Of a DNA stretch of 64,000 bases, positions 26,147 to 34,886 are shown piece by piece (position 1 is the first letter of the stretch; each line of letters opens with the position of its first letter). Made by a program: the position numbers and the translations under genes. The DNA is from CAIVPM01 sp964615145. GTDB lineage: Bacteria > Bacteroidota > Bacteroidia > Chitinophagales > Chitinophagaceae. The notes below the pieces were generated by a model, which made no database searches, was not told where the DNA came from, and worked only from the letters and a program-made list of their open reading frames with translations. Location: the NCBI GenBank assembly GCA_964615145.1, contig CAZTOP010000001.1, positions 76,341-140,340 on the forward strand, in the 5' to 3' direction.

Positions 26147-27502
26147 ATGTACACAACAGAAACCAAAGATTATAGACTTGAGATATCGAACAAACAAATA
26201 TTATCTATTACATTACCAATTGCAGCTGCTATTGTAGTGCCTCAATTAAACTTTGTTACTAATAATATTTTTTTAGGTAGATTAGGTGTGCAAGCTCTTT
26301 CAGTAGCAGGTATAACAGGCGTATATTATTTAATTTTTGCAGTGGTAGGTATGGGTTTAAACAATGGTTTGCAAATGCTTATTTCTCGTAGGGCTGGCGA
26401 AAACAAAATAGATGCCATAGGTAGTTTGTTTGCTCAAGGTATAAGGCTTGCCATCATTTTTGCTATCGTTGGTATTCTTTTTACTTACCTTATTACACCA
26501 TATATTTTTAGTAAAGTATTAAAAGATTCAAGTAATGTGCAAATGGCAACCAGCTTTTTAAACATTCGTATTTGGGGTTTGTTTTTTTTGTATTTATATC
26601 AAATGCGAAATGCATTGTTAATAGGCACTAATCAATCTAAACTGCTTATTTATGGTACAGCAGTAGAAGCTATTGCTAATATTGTTTTAGATTATGGTTT
26701 AATTTTTGGAAAACTTGGTTTGCCACAACTTGGCTTTAATGGAGCAGCTTATGCTAGTGTTATTGCAGAGGGTTTGGGTTTATTGGTCATCTATTTTGTT
26801 ATTCATTACAAAGGTATTGGTAAGCAATTGCAGCTATTTAAAAACTGGCAATGGAGCGAATTAAATACTAGGTTAATAATGAAACAAAGTGCTCCCTTAA
26901 TTGGACAGTTTTTGCTCAGCATTCTTGCCTGGGAATTTTTTTATATTTTAAACGAACATCACGGTAGTCAGGCAGGTGCTATATCCAATGTAATGCGTAA
27001 TGTGTTTGGTTTTTTTGGTTGTATTACTTGGGCTTTTGCATCTACAGCCAATACAATGGTTAGCAATATTATTGGTCAAGGATTGCACGATAGGGTAGTG
27101 GAATTAGTATATAAAATAATGAAACTATCCTTTTTGTTTGCTTTAATAGTGTGTATCATTATTAATATATTCCCATATTATTTTTTAAGTATTTACGGTT
27201 TGGGCGATGATTTTATTAATGCTGCAATACCTGTACTACGTGTAGTTTCTAGTGCTCTGGTGTTAATGAGTATTGCTGTGGTTTGGTTAAATGCTGTTAC
27301 GGGAACAGGGCAAACCAGAATTAATTTATGGATAGAATTTATGGCAATCGTTCTATATTGTATTTACGTATATATAACATTGGAAAAACTACATTTAAGT
27401 ATTGCCATTGGTTGGGGTAGTGAGTGGTTGTATTGGGGCAGTATGCTTATTCCATCTTATTTTTACATTACCAAAGGCAATTGGAAGGGTAAAAAATTGT
27501 AA
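26147..27502 (+). CDS. MATE-family multidrug/solute exporter
   Basis: Inner-membrane antiporter that uses ion gradients to expel drugs or metabolites. The 451 residues show about 12 hydrophobic segments and the MATE hallmarks of a first helix with LPIAAAIVVPQLNFVTNNIFLG and the LFAQGIRLAIIFAIVG region. The family pattern is a duplicated six-helix unit. No regulator is next to it, and the substrate cannot be told from sequence. Confidence 0.9.
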   Translation: MYTTETKDYRLEISNKQILSITLPIAAAIVVPQLNFVTNNIFLGRLGVQALSVAGITGVYYLIFAVVGMGLNNGLQMLISRRAGENKIDAIGSLFAQGIRLAIIFAIVGILFTYLITPYIFSKVLKDSSNVQMATSFLNIRIWGLFFLYLYQMRNALLIGTNQSKLLIYGTAVEAIANIVLDYGLIFGKLGLPQLGFNGAAYASVIAEGLGLLVIYFVIHYKGIGKQLQLFKNWQWSELNTRLIMKQSAPLIGQFLLSILAWEFFYILNEHHGSQAGAISNVMRNVFGFFGCITWAFASTANTMVSNIIGQGLHDRVVELVYKIMKLSFLFALIVCIIINIFPYYFLSIYGLGDDFINAAIPVLRVVSSALVLMSIAVVWLNAVTGTGQTRINLWIEFMAIVLYCIYVYITLEKLHLSIAIGWGSEWLYWGSMLIPSYFYITKGNWKGKKL

Positions 27503-27509
27503 ATACTTT

Positions 27510-27517
27510 TACTTTTG
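27510..27517 (+). promoter_or_regulatory. -7 element for the small outer-membrane protein
   Basis: TACTTTTG, an exact TAnnTTTG match, 33 bases before the ATG at 27551. Confidence 0.5.
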
Positions 27518-27550
27518 TGTATATCTTAAAATTTTTAAATATTTATTACT

Positions 27551-28030
27551 ATGAAAAAATTATTTATCACTGCAATGTTTCTGGCATTATGTGTGTTTCA
27601 ATTAAAAGCACAAAAATCTGGCAACAATTATTCATCTGCCATTGGTATTAAATTTTATCCGGGTGGTATTAGCTACAAAACTTTTATTAAAAATAATGTA
27701 GCTATTGAAGGTGTTGGTTACTTTTGGGAATATGGCTCAAGAGTTACAGCTCTTTATCAGTTTTATGGCGATATTAATGGTGCCAATGGTTTAAAATGGT
27801 ATGCAGGACCCGGTGCACACATTGGTTTTTGGAATGATAAATGGAAAAGCAATTATCCAACCCGAGAAAATGGAATTGCCATAGGTATAGATGGAGTTTT
27901 AGGCTTAGATTATAAGTTTTCTGGTGCACCTATTAATCTTAGTATCGATTGGCAACCATCATTTAATTTAGTAGGGTATAGTTATTTTGAAAGTGGGTGG
28001 GGTGGATTAGGTATTAGATATACTTTTTAA
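27551..28030 (+). CDS. Small outer-membrane beta-barrel-like protein
   Basis: Exported protein of 159 residues; the signal peptide is about residues 1-20, ending LKAQ. Alternating glycine and aromatic residues (AIGIKFYPGGISYKTF, WYAGPGAHIGFWND) and a terminal phenylalanine (GIRYTF) point to a small barrel, probably eight strands. I do not recognise a named family. It has its own -7 element and a hairpin terminator, so it is likely monocistronic. Confidence 0.75.
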   Translation: MKKLFITAMFLALCVFQLKAQKSGNNYSSAIGIKFYPGGISYKTFIKNNVAIEGVGYFWEYGSRVTALYQFYGDINGANGLKWYAGPGAHIGFWNDKWKSNYPTRENGIAIGIDGVLGLDYKFSGAPINLSIDWQPSFNLVGYSYFESGWGGLGIRYTF

Positions 28031-28120
28031 AGTGTATAACTTATATTTATTTATTAAAAATAAAAATTTATTTCAGTTATTCCGATCAAAATATTTCACT
28101 ATTTTAAATTAATAAAGCAT

Positions 28121-28152
28121 AAAAAAACCCTACATTTCTGTAAGGTTTTTTT
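28121..28152. terminator. Bidirectional terminator between the barrel gene and secDF
   Basis: An A7-CC arm pairs with GG-T7, with a further TAC/GTA pairing inside, around an ATTTCT loop. The A and T runs on both sides let it serve the plus-strand barrel gene and the minus-strand secDF. Confidence 0.8.
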
Positions 28153-28173
28153 TATGTATAATGAAGGCTTTAA

Positions 28174-31100
28174 TTAACTTTTTGTTTCTTGACCTTTACT
28201 TAATGCCTTACCTTTTGCAAAGTCAACCAATATAGGTGCAGCAACAAATATAGAAGAATAAGTACCTGTAATAACACCCACTAACATTGCAAATGCAAAA
28301 CCTTTAGTAACTTCTCCACCAAATATGAATAAGATTAATATGGTTAAGAATACAGTTAATGATGTCATAATAGTACGACTTAATGTTTGGTTAATTGCTT
28401 TATTAATTGTTTCTTCTTTTGAAAGGTTTGGATATAAACGAGAATCTTCACGTATTCTATCGTAAACAATTACCGTATCATTCATCGAGAATCCAATAAC
28501 TGTTAACACAGCTGCAATAAAATGTTGGTCAATCTCTAATGGGAAAGGAACAATTTTTCTACAGAAAGAGAAAACAGCTAAAGTTACTAATACGTCGTGC
28601 AATAACGCTACAATGGTACCAACACTATATCTCCAATCTCTAAAACGAATAAAGATGTAAAAACATATAATAATGATAGCAATAATACCTGCTTTTAAAG
28701 CTCCTGCTTTTAAATCTGCAGAGATACTTGGTAAAACTGTTTGAGAACTTTGTTTATATGCTGTAGAAAATTTAGCAAAAGTTATGTCACTTGGTAAGTG
28801 TTTACTTAATCCTGCAAACAAAGCTTGCTCTACTTGTTGGTCTACTTGGTTGCCAGCTTCCTTAATTTTATAGGCAGTGGTAATATTTAATTCTTTACCA
28901 TCAATACCTAAAGTTTTAATAATTGCTGCCTCGCCACCAAATGCTGCTTTTAAATCGTCCCTTACAGCGTCAGCAGTAATTGTTTTATCAAATCTTACTG
29001 TATAGCTTCTACCGCCAGCAAACTCAACACCTTGATCAAATCCATTAAATAATGAACTAATACCTAGAATTAAAACAACAGCGGATATTGCATATGCAAA
29101 TTTTCTATATTCAATAAACTTGTAAGAAGCGTGCTTGAATATTTTTTTAGATACTGCTGTGAAGTATTGAAAATGTCTGTTCTTTTTATCATCTGCATAG
29201 ATATCTGTAATCAATCTTGATACTAATATTCCACAAAATAAACTTAAAGCAATACCTAACATTTGTGTAGTAGCAAAGCCTAAAATTGGTCCTAAACTAA
29301 ATGTAAATAAGATAGCAGCAGTTAAAAAGCTTGTTACGTGAGCATCTAAAATTGGAGGTAATGAACGCTTGTAACCATCATTTACTGCAACAGAGTAACT
29401 TTTGCCTAAGTTTAACTCTTCTTTTATTCTTTCAAAAATAATTACGTTGGTATCTACAGCCATACCAATGGTTAATACCAAACCAGCAATACCAGCAGAA
29501 GTTAATGAAAAACCACCTGGCAAGCATACTAATACACCTACAGTAAATATTAAGTTTAATACTAAAGCTGCATTAGCTACCCAACCAGCTGTGTTATAAT
29601 ACAACAACATTAATAAAAATATTACAGCAAATGCAATAGCAAAACTTTTCATTCCACCACTAATTGCCTCAGCTCCTAAAGTTGGACCTACTAATTGCTC
29701 TTGAACAATTTTAGCAGGAGCAGGTAGTTTACCACTCTCTAATATACCTGCTAAATCTTGAGCATCTTTTTGAGAAAAACTTCCAGTAATTTGAGAACGA
29801 CCTTCTTTAATTGGATTGATGATATTTGGAGCAGAATAAACTGTATTATCTAGCACAATAGCAATTGGTTTTCCAACGTTTCTTTCTGTCATTTTCCCCC
29901 AGATAGTTGTACCAACAGCATCCATTTCCATAGAAACAACAACTTCACCACTTTGACCATAATCAGCTCTTGCACCAGTAATGTGATCTCCCTCTAATTC
30001 AGCTTGTTCATTATCTAAAGTTTTGATAGCATATAGAGACAAGAAATTTACATCTTTACCATCCTTATCTTTCTCAAGCTTCCCATACATAAATGAGGCA
30101 TTACCCGGAAACTTAGATTTAATTACATCCAATTTTAGATATTCGTTTACAGTTGCAGTGTCCTTTATAGCAACGTATCCTAAATTTGATGGCCATTTTT
30201 GAACACCTTTGTCATCATAAGGTTGTACAAATTGTATGACTCTATATAAAGGATTCATTTTAGTACTATCTACTTTTTTAGCAACATTTACTGTTGCTTT
30301 TGCTGTATCTCCTTTTTTAGTTGTATCAACAACTGCAACAGTATTACCAGCTTGATAATCTTCTAAAGCTTTATCGGCAGCTTTTATTTGCTCAAATACA
30401 TCTGGCACCCTGTAACACTCAAAAAATTGTAAGTTAGCAGTAGATTGTAAATAATTTCTTACTCTCTCTGGATCTTTTGCACCAGCTAATTCAATAGTTA
30501 ATCTACTTTTTCTTTCATCTGAATTGATAGAAGGTGAAGAAACCCCAAACTTATCTATACGATTGCGGATAATGTTAGTAACATTTTTAAAAGCATCTTG
30601 AGCCTTTTCTTTTAAGTAAGTTCTTACTTCAGCTTCACTAGACGAAAATTTAATTTTGCCATTGCTTTTATTAATAAAAAAATTAGGAAGGTTAGCAATA
30701 TTGCCACTCTTTTTGTATTCATCAACAAATAATGTTGCTAAGTCGGCATCGCCATTTGCTTTTTGAGAAACGGCATTTTGTAAAGCGTTATTGAATGTTG
30801 CATCTTTGGTATAATCTGCCAAAGATTTAATTAATACATCCATACTTACTTCCATAGTAACACTCATACCTCCTTGTAAATCCAAACCTAAAGCAAGTTC
30901 TTGATCTTTTGCAGCACGATAAGTTGTAAATCCAAATGGGCCTACTTTTGTGCTTTTAGTACTATCTAACAATTTATTAAGTTTATTTTCATAAACTATT
31001 TCTAAACTATCCTTGTATGCCTTTCTAAGATTAGAGTCAGCAGCATTTGGAAATCTTTCCTCGGGCTTAGCAAAAGTTCTGGAAACCCAGTTTTTCGCTT

Positions 31101-31212
31101 TGCTTTCCATATCTTTCTCGTGATTTCGTGCCCAAAGGGTAAACGATAAGTAATATAAACAAATCAACAAGAATAAAACAGCAATTATTCTCACTAAGCC
31201 TTTCAGTTGCAT
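28174..31212 (-). CDS. secDF: Fused protein translocase subunit SecDF
   Basis: Membrane partner of SecYEG that uses the proton gradient to pull secreted proteins across the inner membrane. One polypeptide of 1012 residues joins SecD (N-terminal; LGLDLQGGMSVTME, GLVLTIGMAVDTNVIIFERI) and SecF (C-terminal; FDQGVEFAGGRSYTVRF, VIGFSMNDTVIVYDRI). Each half has one N-terminal helix, a large periplasmic domain and five helices. Fusion is normal in Bacteroidota. The frame extends upstream to 31260, across the promoter element, so the ATG at 31212 is chosen. Confidence 0.97.
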   Translation of the reverse strand: MQLKGLVRIIAVLFLLICLYYLSFTLWARNHEKDMESKAKNWVSRTFAKPEERFPNAADSNLRKAYKDSLEIVYENKLNKLLDSTKSTKVGPFGFTTYRAAKDQELALGLDLQGGMSVTMEVSMDVLIKSLADYTKDATFNNALQNAVSQKANGDADLATLFVDEYKKSGNIANLPNFFINKSNGKIKFSSSEAEVRTYLKEKAQDAFKNVTNIIRNRIDKFGVSSPSINSDERKSRLTIELAGAKDPERVRNYLQSTANLQFFECYRVPDVFEQIKAADKALEDYQAGNTVAVVDTTKKGDTAKATVNVAKKVDSTKMNPLYRVIQFVQPYDDKGVQKWPSNLGYVAIKDTATVNEYLKLDVIKSKFPGNASFMYGKLEKDKDGKDVNFLSLYAIKTLDNEQAELEGDHITGARADYGQSGEVVVSMEMDAVGTTIWGKMTERNVGKPIAIVLDNTVYSAPNIINPIKEGRSQITGSFSQKDAQDLAGILESGKLPAPAKIVQEQLVGPTLGAEAISGGMKSFAIAFAVIFLLMLLYYNTAGWVANAALVLNLIFTVGVLVCLPGGFSLTSAGIAGLVLTIGMAVDTNVIIFERIKEELNLGKSYSVAVNDGYKRSLPPILDAHVTSFLTAAILFTFSLGPILGFATTQMLGIALSLFCGILVSRLITDIYADDKKNRHFQYFTAVSKKIFKHASYKFIEYRKFAYAISAVVLILGISSLFNGFDQGVEFAGGRSYTVRFDKTITADAVRDDLKAAFGGEAAIIKTLGIDGKELNITTAYKIKEAGNQVDQQVEQALFAGLSKHLPSDITFAKFSTAYKQSSQTVLPSISADLKAGALKAGIIAIIIICFYIFIRFRDWRYSVGTIVALLHDVLVTLAVFSFCRKIVPFPLEIDQHFIAAVLTVIGFSMNDTVIVYDRIREDSRLYPNLSKEETINKAINQTLSRTIMTSLTVFLTILILFIFGGEVTKGFAFAMLVGVITGTYSSIFVAAPILVDFAKGKALSKGQETKS

Positions 31213-31240
31213 AACAAAATGTTTTTTAATTTTAGGGTGG

Positions 31241-31248
31241 CAAAGATA
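31241..31248 (-). promoter_or_regulatory. -7 element for secDF
   Basis: TATCTTTG on the minus strand, an exact match, 28 bases before the ATG at 31212. It gives a leader of about 20 bases. Confidence 0.65.
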
Positions 31249-31260
31249 GGGGTATAGCAT

Positions 31261-31909
31261 ATATGAAATACACCCCTTTTTTAGTCAGCTTTTTTCTAAA
31301 AAAATAATACTTAACACACAGATTTTAGCAGAGATGTTAGTTTATTTCCAAATAATTGCAAATAAGTAGTTAACAAAAACTAGAAGAATATTGTTTTTCT
31401 CTCAATAAAACAACTATTGCAACGAACCCAACATAGCTCCTTTATATGTTTAATTTAATTAACCACCCACCACTAGCACCCCCAAACATTATTGATGTTG
31501 TTATGAGCTAGTTGATTTTAAAGATAATAATTATTACATGGTTAAAAATTATTATTCTATGGTATTATTTACATAAAATGTGTAACTAGTACATATTTTT
31601 AACAGTAAGGATACCATATATATATAAATAATTTTAATTTAAAAAATGCTCTCTCTTTTTTTGTAAATTCAAATAATACCATATTTTCGCTTTGGTTTTT
31701 CATAGGATATTGGATTTTAAAAACGGGGCATTGTTTCTACAAAGCCCCTTTTTTTATGCTACTATTTTCAAAGCTGTTATCATGAATTACTTTTTTGTTA
31801 TACAATTCATTACTGAAAACTATCACTCATCAGAAATATTTGCCACTGATAACATTACAAGAATGTATACATTGTAACATTGATTTATTGTTTAATATTA
31901 CACCTGCTT
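31261..31909. other. Long AT-rich intergenic region
   Basis: About 650 bases of very AT-rich DNA between the divergent secDF and aspartic protease genes. The first 400 bases hold no gene or strong structure that I can see. A promoter-like pair and a terminator hairpin follow at 31656-31755. An open frame at 31692-31877 runs through the hairpin and is not taken as a gene. Confidence 0.6.
31656..31755 (+). ncRNA. Candidate short RNA with promoter and terminator
   Basis: A T-run ending in G (31656-31663) and TATTTTCG at 31682-31689 (one mismatch to TAnnTTTG) are 18 bases apart and predict a start near 31695. GGGGCATTGT at 31725-31734 pairs with ACAAAGCCCC at 31739-31748 with one mismatch, and T7 follows. 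Together they predict a transcript of about 60 bases. It could be a small RNA, or the attenuated leader of the aspartic protease gene 155 bases further on. Confidence 0.4.
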
Positions 31910-33097
31910 ATGAGGTATTTATTAGTCATATTACTTAGCTTCTGTGCTGTTATTGGTAATGGTCAATTTAAAATTGGTAAAGTGAATGCCAAAAAAATTA
32001 CTAGTTTGCCTTTTAGAATGCTTACTGGAGGAACAGTAATTGTTAAAGCAACACTTGATGACTTTGGAGATACCTTAAACTTTGTTTTTGATACAGGAAG
32101 TGGTGGTATTTCTTTGGACTCAACCACTGCTCATAATTTGAACTTACCATTAGTTAAAACCGAAAGAAATATTCGAGGTATTGCAGGAATGAAGAACCTT
32201 GATTTTGTATTTAACAGGGCTTTAAGGTTTAAAAACTTATTAGTGGATAGTTTAGATTTTCACATTAATAATTACGATATTTTAACAAGTGCTTATGGTG
32301 TTAAAATTGATGGAGTAATAGGTTTAAGTTTTTTGAAACGATTCATTGTTGCAATAAACTATGATGAGTATATAATGGATATTTATTCGCCTGGGAATTT
32401 TAAATATCCTAAAAATGGATATACACTACATCCTAATTTTAATTCATTGCCATCGGTATCATCAATTGTTTCAGATAATAGTGTTTCAAATGCTAGTTTT
32501 ATTTTTGATACAGGTGCTGGTTTAAATATGTTGTTGAGTGATGAGTATATCAAAGACAGTAGTATCCTTAAAAAGAATAGAAAATTGTTTGTAACTCAAG
32601 CTGAAGGATTAGGTGGAAAAAAAGTAATGAATATAACTGTTCTTAAAAAACTAACTCTTGGCCCGTATAAATTTCGATGGGTTCCTGTATATATTTTTAA
32701 AGATGATTATAATGTAACTGGCTATCCCAAAATGGGAGGTGTTTTGGGCAATGATATTTTGAGAAGATTTAATTTGGTGATTAATTATCCCGATAAAAAA
32801 ATTCACATAAAACCTAATACTCATTTTTTTGATGATTTTGATTATTCATACACAGGCTTGGCATTATATCAGGTTGATGATAAAATTATAATTGAAGATG
32901 TGGTTGCATCAAGTCCTGCAGACAAAGCAGGTATTAAACCCAATGATATAATTTTTGCAGTTAATAACGATTTTACCCAAAATTTACAAGCCTATAAACA
33001 GGCTTTACAAACTGCCGACAACAGTATTAAAATGATTATTATCAGAAATGGAGAGTTATTAAACATAAGTTTAGAAGTGCAGCATTTAATGCATTAA
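31910..33097 (+). CDS. Retropepsin-like aspartic protease with PDZ domain
   Basis: Exported protein of 395 residues; the signal peptide is about residues 1-19, ending GNGQ. Two separate aspartyl-protease motifs, FVFDTGSGGI (Asp61) and FIFDTGAGLN (Asp200), lie in two similar halves, as in pepsin-like enzymes made of two retropepsin lobes. GVIGLSFLKRF and GVLGNDILRRF mark the second strand motif of each lobe. A PDZ domain follows (IEDVVASSPADKAGIKPNDII, about 310-395). A TTG start at 31880 is possible, but the ATG at 31910 gives the better signal peptide. It ends in a TTAA shared with the stop of the opposite gene. Likely a periplasmic protease. Confidence 0.85.
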   Translation: MRYLLVILLSFCAVIGNGQFKIGKVNAKKITSLPFRMLTGGTVIVKATLDDFGDTLNFVFDTGSGGISLDSTTAHNLNLPLVKTERNIRGIAGMKNLDFVFNRALRFKNLLVDSLDFHINNYDILTSAYGVKIDGVIGLSFLKRFIVAINYDEYIMDIYSPGNFKYPKNGYTLHPNFNSLPSVSSIVSDNSVSNASFIFDTGAGLNMLLSDEYIKDSSILKKNRKLFVTQAEGLGGKKVMNITVLKKLTLGPYKFRWVPVYIFKDDYNVTGYPKMGGVLGNDILRRFNLVINYPDKKIHIKPNTHFFDDFDYSYTGLALYQVDDKIIIEDVVASSPADKAGIKPNDIIFAVNNDFTQNLQAYKQALQTADNSIKMIIIRNGELLNISLEVQHLMH

Positions 33098-33735
33098 TTT
33101 GTTTTTTTATCAACAAGCTTTACTTCTGCAATTGGACTAAATGCGTACAACCTTCCGGTGCTAATTTCTAAACATTCATATCTTTTTCTGCGTTGTGAAC
33201 CTTTTTTAAATACTCTTCCTTTTTCGGTTATAAATAAACTGCCTGTAGGTATTTGTTCAAGTAAAATGTTTCCAAAGGAATTACTGGTATTATAACTTCT
33301 TAAAACTTTTAATAAAGAAGTTTCGCCGTTTGCAGTAGCAGCTGGATTATGAATGGTTTGATATAAAGCAATACTAATATCAGTAGGGAAAATATTTTTT
33401 TGCAGGTAATTTAGTAATAGCTTTCCGTAAATCAATTTCCACTCTTTTCCGTGTGGTTCTACTTTGTTTGAGAATTGCTCGAACGTAAGTAGATGTGCTA
33501 TTTCGTGTAAAAGCGTTATTAAAAATTCGTACTTATTTAGATTTCCATTAATAGTAATACGATGATTTTTTCCTGTAACAGCGTGCCTGTAATCGCCCAG
33601 AATAGATTGTCTTTTTTGGGTTACGGTTAAATGCACTTTGTATTGATGAATGTAATTAACAGTATCTTCAAAACTACCTTCTGGTAAATAGGTAGCTAAA
33701 GTATGCATAGGATGCTCAACTTTTGCCATTGTCAT
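33094..33735 (-). CDS. SprT-like zinc metallopeptidase-domain protein
   Basis: 213 residues with the zinc motif HEIAH at 77-81 and a further HGKEWK at about 95, the SprT pattern. Eukaryotic SPRTN relatives digest DNA-bound proteins; the bacterial role is unknown. The C-terminal part is rich in arginine and lysine (KKGSQRRKRYECL). It overlaps the upstream membrane-protein gene by 20 bases and probably sits in one operon with the ATP synthase accessory genes. A second in-frame ATG at 33729 is an alternative start. Confidence 0.85.
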   Translation of the reverse strand: MTMAKVEHPMHTLATYLPEGSFEDTVNYIHQYKVHLTVTQKRQSILGDYRHAVTGKNHRITINGNLNKYEFLITLLHEIAHLLTFEQFSNKVEPHGKEWKLIYGKLLLNYLQKNIFPTDISIALYQTIHNPAATANGETSLLKVLRSYNTSNSFGNILLEQIPTGSLFITEKGRVFKKGSQRRKRYECLEISTGRLYAFSPIAEVKLVDKKTN

Positions 33736-34123
33736 TTCTCATTTTACCTGCAATTCTTACTTCAATAAAAGTATAAATGATGTATAATCCCAAACCGCAA
33801 AAAACGCCATAAGAATTTCTTTTTTCTTTTGCAATAAGAACGTAAATCACAATTGAAAATGCTGCTATCATTAGTTTTAATAAAGATGCAGCCATCATTG
33901 TTCTTACAATTGCATTGGGATTTTTTTTGTCACAGGCATTTTTGTGCATTGCTATACTAAGTGTGCTTATTAAAAATAAAATACAGTTAGCACCAATAAC
34001 TACATCTGCATTGATATTTATTTTCTGCAGTTGTATATTAAAAATTAAGGCTAAGCAATTTACTAATATAAATACTAAAAATAAAGGCATTATTTTTTTA
34101 GCAAAAGACTGTTTAGCTTGCAT
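33716..34123 (-). CDS. Small membrane protein next to atpZ (AtpI-like)
   Basis: 135 residues with about four hydrophobic segments (IMPLFLVFILVNCLALIF, VVIGANCILFLISTLSIAM, AASLLKLMIAAFSIVIYVLI, GVFCGLGLYIIYTFIEV). It is preceded by an AtpZ-like gene; in many Bacteroidota an unnamed membrane protein of this kind sits between atpZ and atpB and is regarded as the AtpI equivalent. The remaining ATP synthase genes are not in this window. Assignment by position and topology only. Confidence 0.6.
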   Translation of the reverse strand: MQAKQSFAKKIMPLFLVFILVNCLALIFNIQLQKININADVVIGANCILFLISTLSIAMHKNACDKKNPNAIVRTMMAASLLKLMIAAFSIVIYVLIAKEKRNSYGVFCGLGLYIIYTFIEVRIAGKMRNDNGKS

Positions 34124-34126
34124 AAA

Positions 34127-34327
34127 TTATTTCTTTTTCGAGGTATCTTTTATTACTTTTATAAGCAAGCCTATAGTAGTAAATAATGTAAATAAAAGGG
34201 TAAATAAAGGAAATTTTAATGTTGTTTGCCTATCAATCCAATCGCCAATAAAATATGCCAGTATTAAGCTGGTAACCATTGTTGTTCCTAGGGAGAAGTA
34301 CTGATTATTTTTTTGGGGTAATGGCAT
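34127..34327 (-). CDS. atpZ: AtpZ/AtpI-type F-ATPase accessory protein
   Basis: A 66-residue membrane protein with two helices (LGTTMVTSLILAYFIGDWID and FTLLFTLFTTIGLLIKVI). The central GDWID and the hairpin layout are the AtpZ pattern; such proteins help assembly or magnesium uptake for the F0 sector. Three bases separate it from the next gene. Confidence 0.75.
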   Translation of the reverse strand: MPLPQKNNQYFSLGTTMVTSLILAYFIGDWIDRQTTLKFPLFTLLFTLFTTIGLLIKVIKDTSKKK

Positions 34328-34337
34328 TATTAATTTT

Positions 34338-34832
34338 CTAGTCTTTATAATTTTTGGGATTTAGTGCATTGGGCGACCAATTATCAAAAAACTCTATCAC
34401 CTTGGATTTATTGTATCCTTTTCCTTCTTCTAAATAAGCAGAGTTTTGAGTATGAAGTCTATTGCCATTGCCATCTAAAATAATGAATACAGGGAATCCA
34501 AAACGCTGTGGATATCCATACTTAGCAAGTATATCAGCATTAGTATTTTCCTTGCTGTGATTTAGATGGTAAAAAATGTAATTAGCATTAACAGCAGAAT
34601 CAAGTTGTTTGTCTTTTACAATCATTTTATTAAAACGTAAACACCAGCTGCACCAATTTCCTCCAGTCATCAGTATAACGTGTTTGCCTGTTTTTTTTGC
34701 TTCTTTAATGGCTGCACTTATATCTTCTTTAGCATTGGCGTTTGGATTGTAGGGTTTTAATGTATCACCATAATTTGCTTTTGCAGAAAGGCTAATGGTT
34801 ATTAGGAATAATATGTTGAATAGGTACTTCAT
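34338..34832 (-). CDS. Exported thioredoxin-like protein (WCSWC)
   Basis: 164 residues with a signal peptide of about 19 residues. The thioredoxin motif GNWCSWC has the reactive cysteines at 61 and 64, in the pattern of DUF255/DsbD-type periplasmic reductases rather than classical thioredoxin WCGPC. GYPQRFGFPVFIILDGNG supplies the cis-proline region. The role is probably periplasmic thiol repair or protein folding. It lies 10 bases from atpZ, possibly in the same operon. Confidence 0.87.
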   Translation of the reverse strand: MKYLFNILFLITISLSAKANYGDTLKPYNPNANAKEDISAAIKEAKKTGKHVILMTGGNWCSWCLRFNKMIVKDKQLDSAVNANYIFYHLNHSKENTNADILAKYGYPQRFGFPVFIILDGNGNRLHTQNSAYLEEGKGYNKSKVIEFFDNWSPNALNPKNYKD

Positions 34833-34886
34833 TATTTTTTTTGTAAAAGTAAATGATTTTAATACTAGTACTTGTTAGAGAAAAGA

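Noticed and set aside
26147..28030. MATE gene and small barrel gene as a drug-export operon
   Set aside because: A -7 element and 48 bases separate them, and the barrel is too small to be a TolC-type channel. No membrane-fusion protein is present.
31692..31877. 61-residue open frame in the long gap
   Set aside because: It runs through the GC-rich hairpin and T7 terminator and has no recognisable content.
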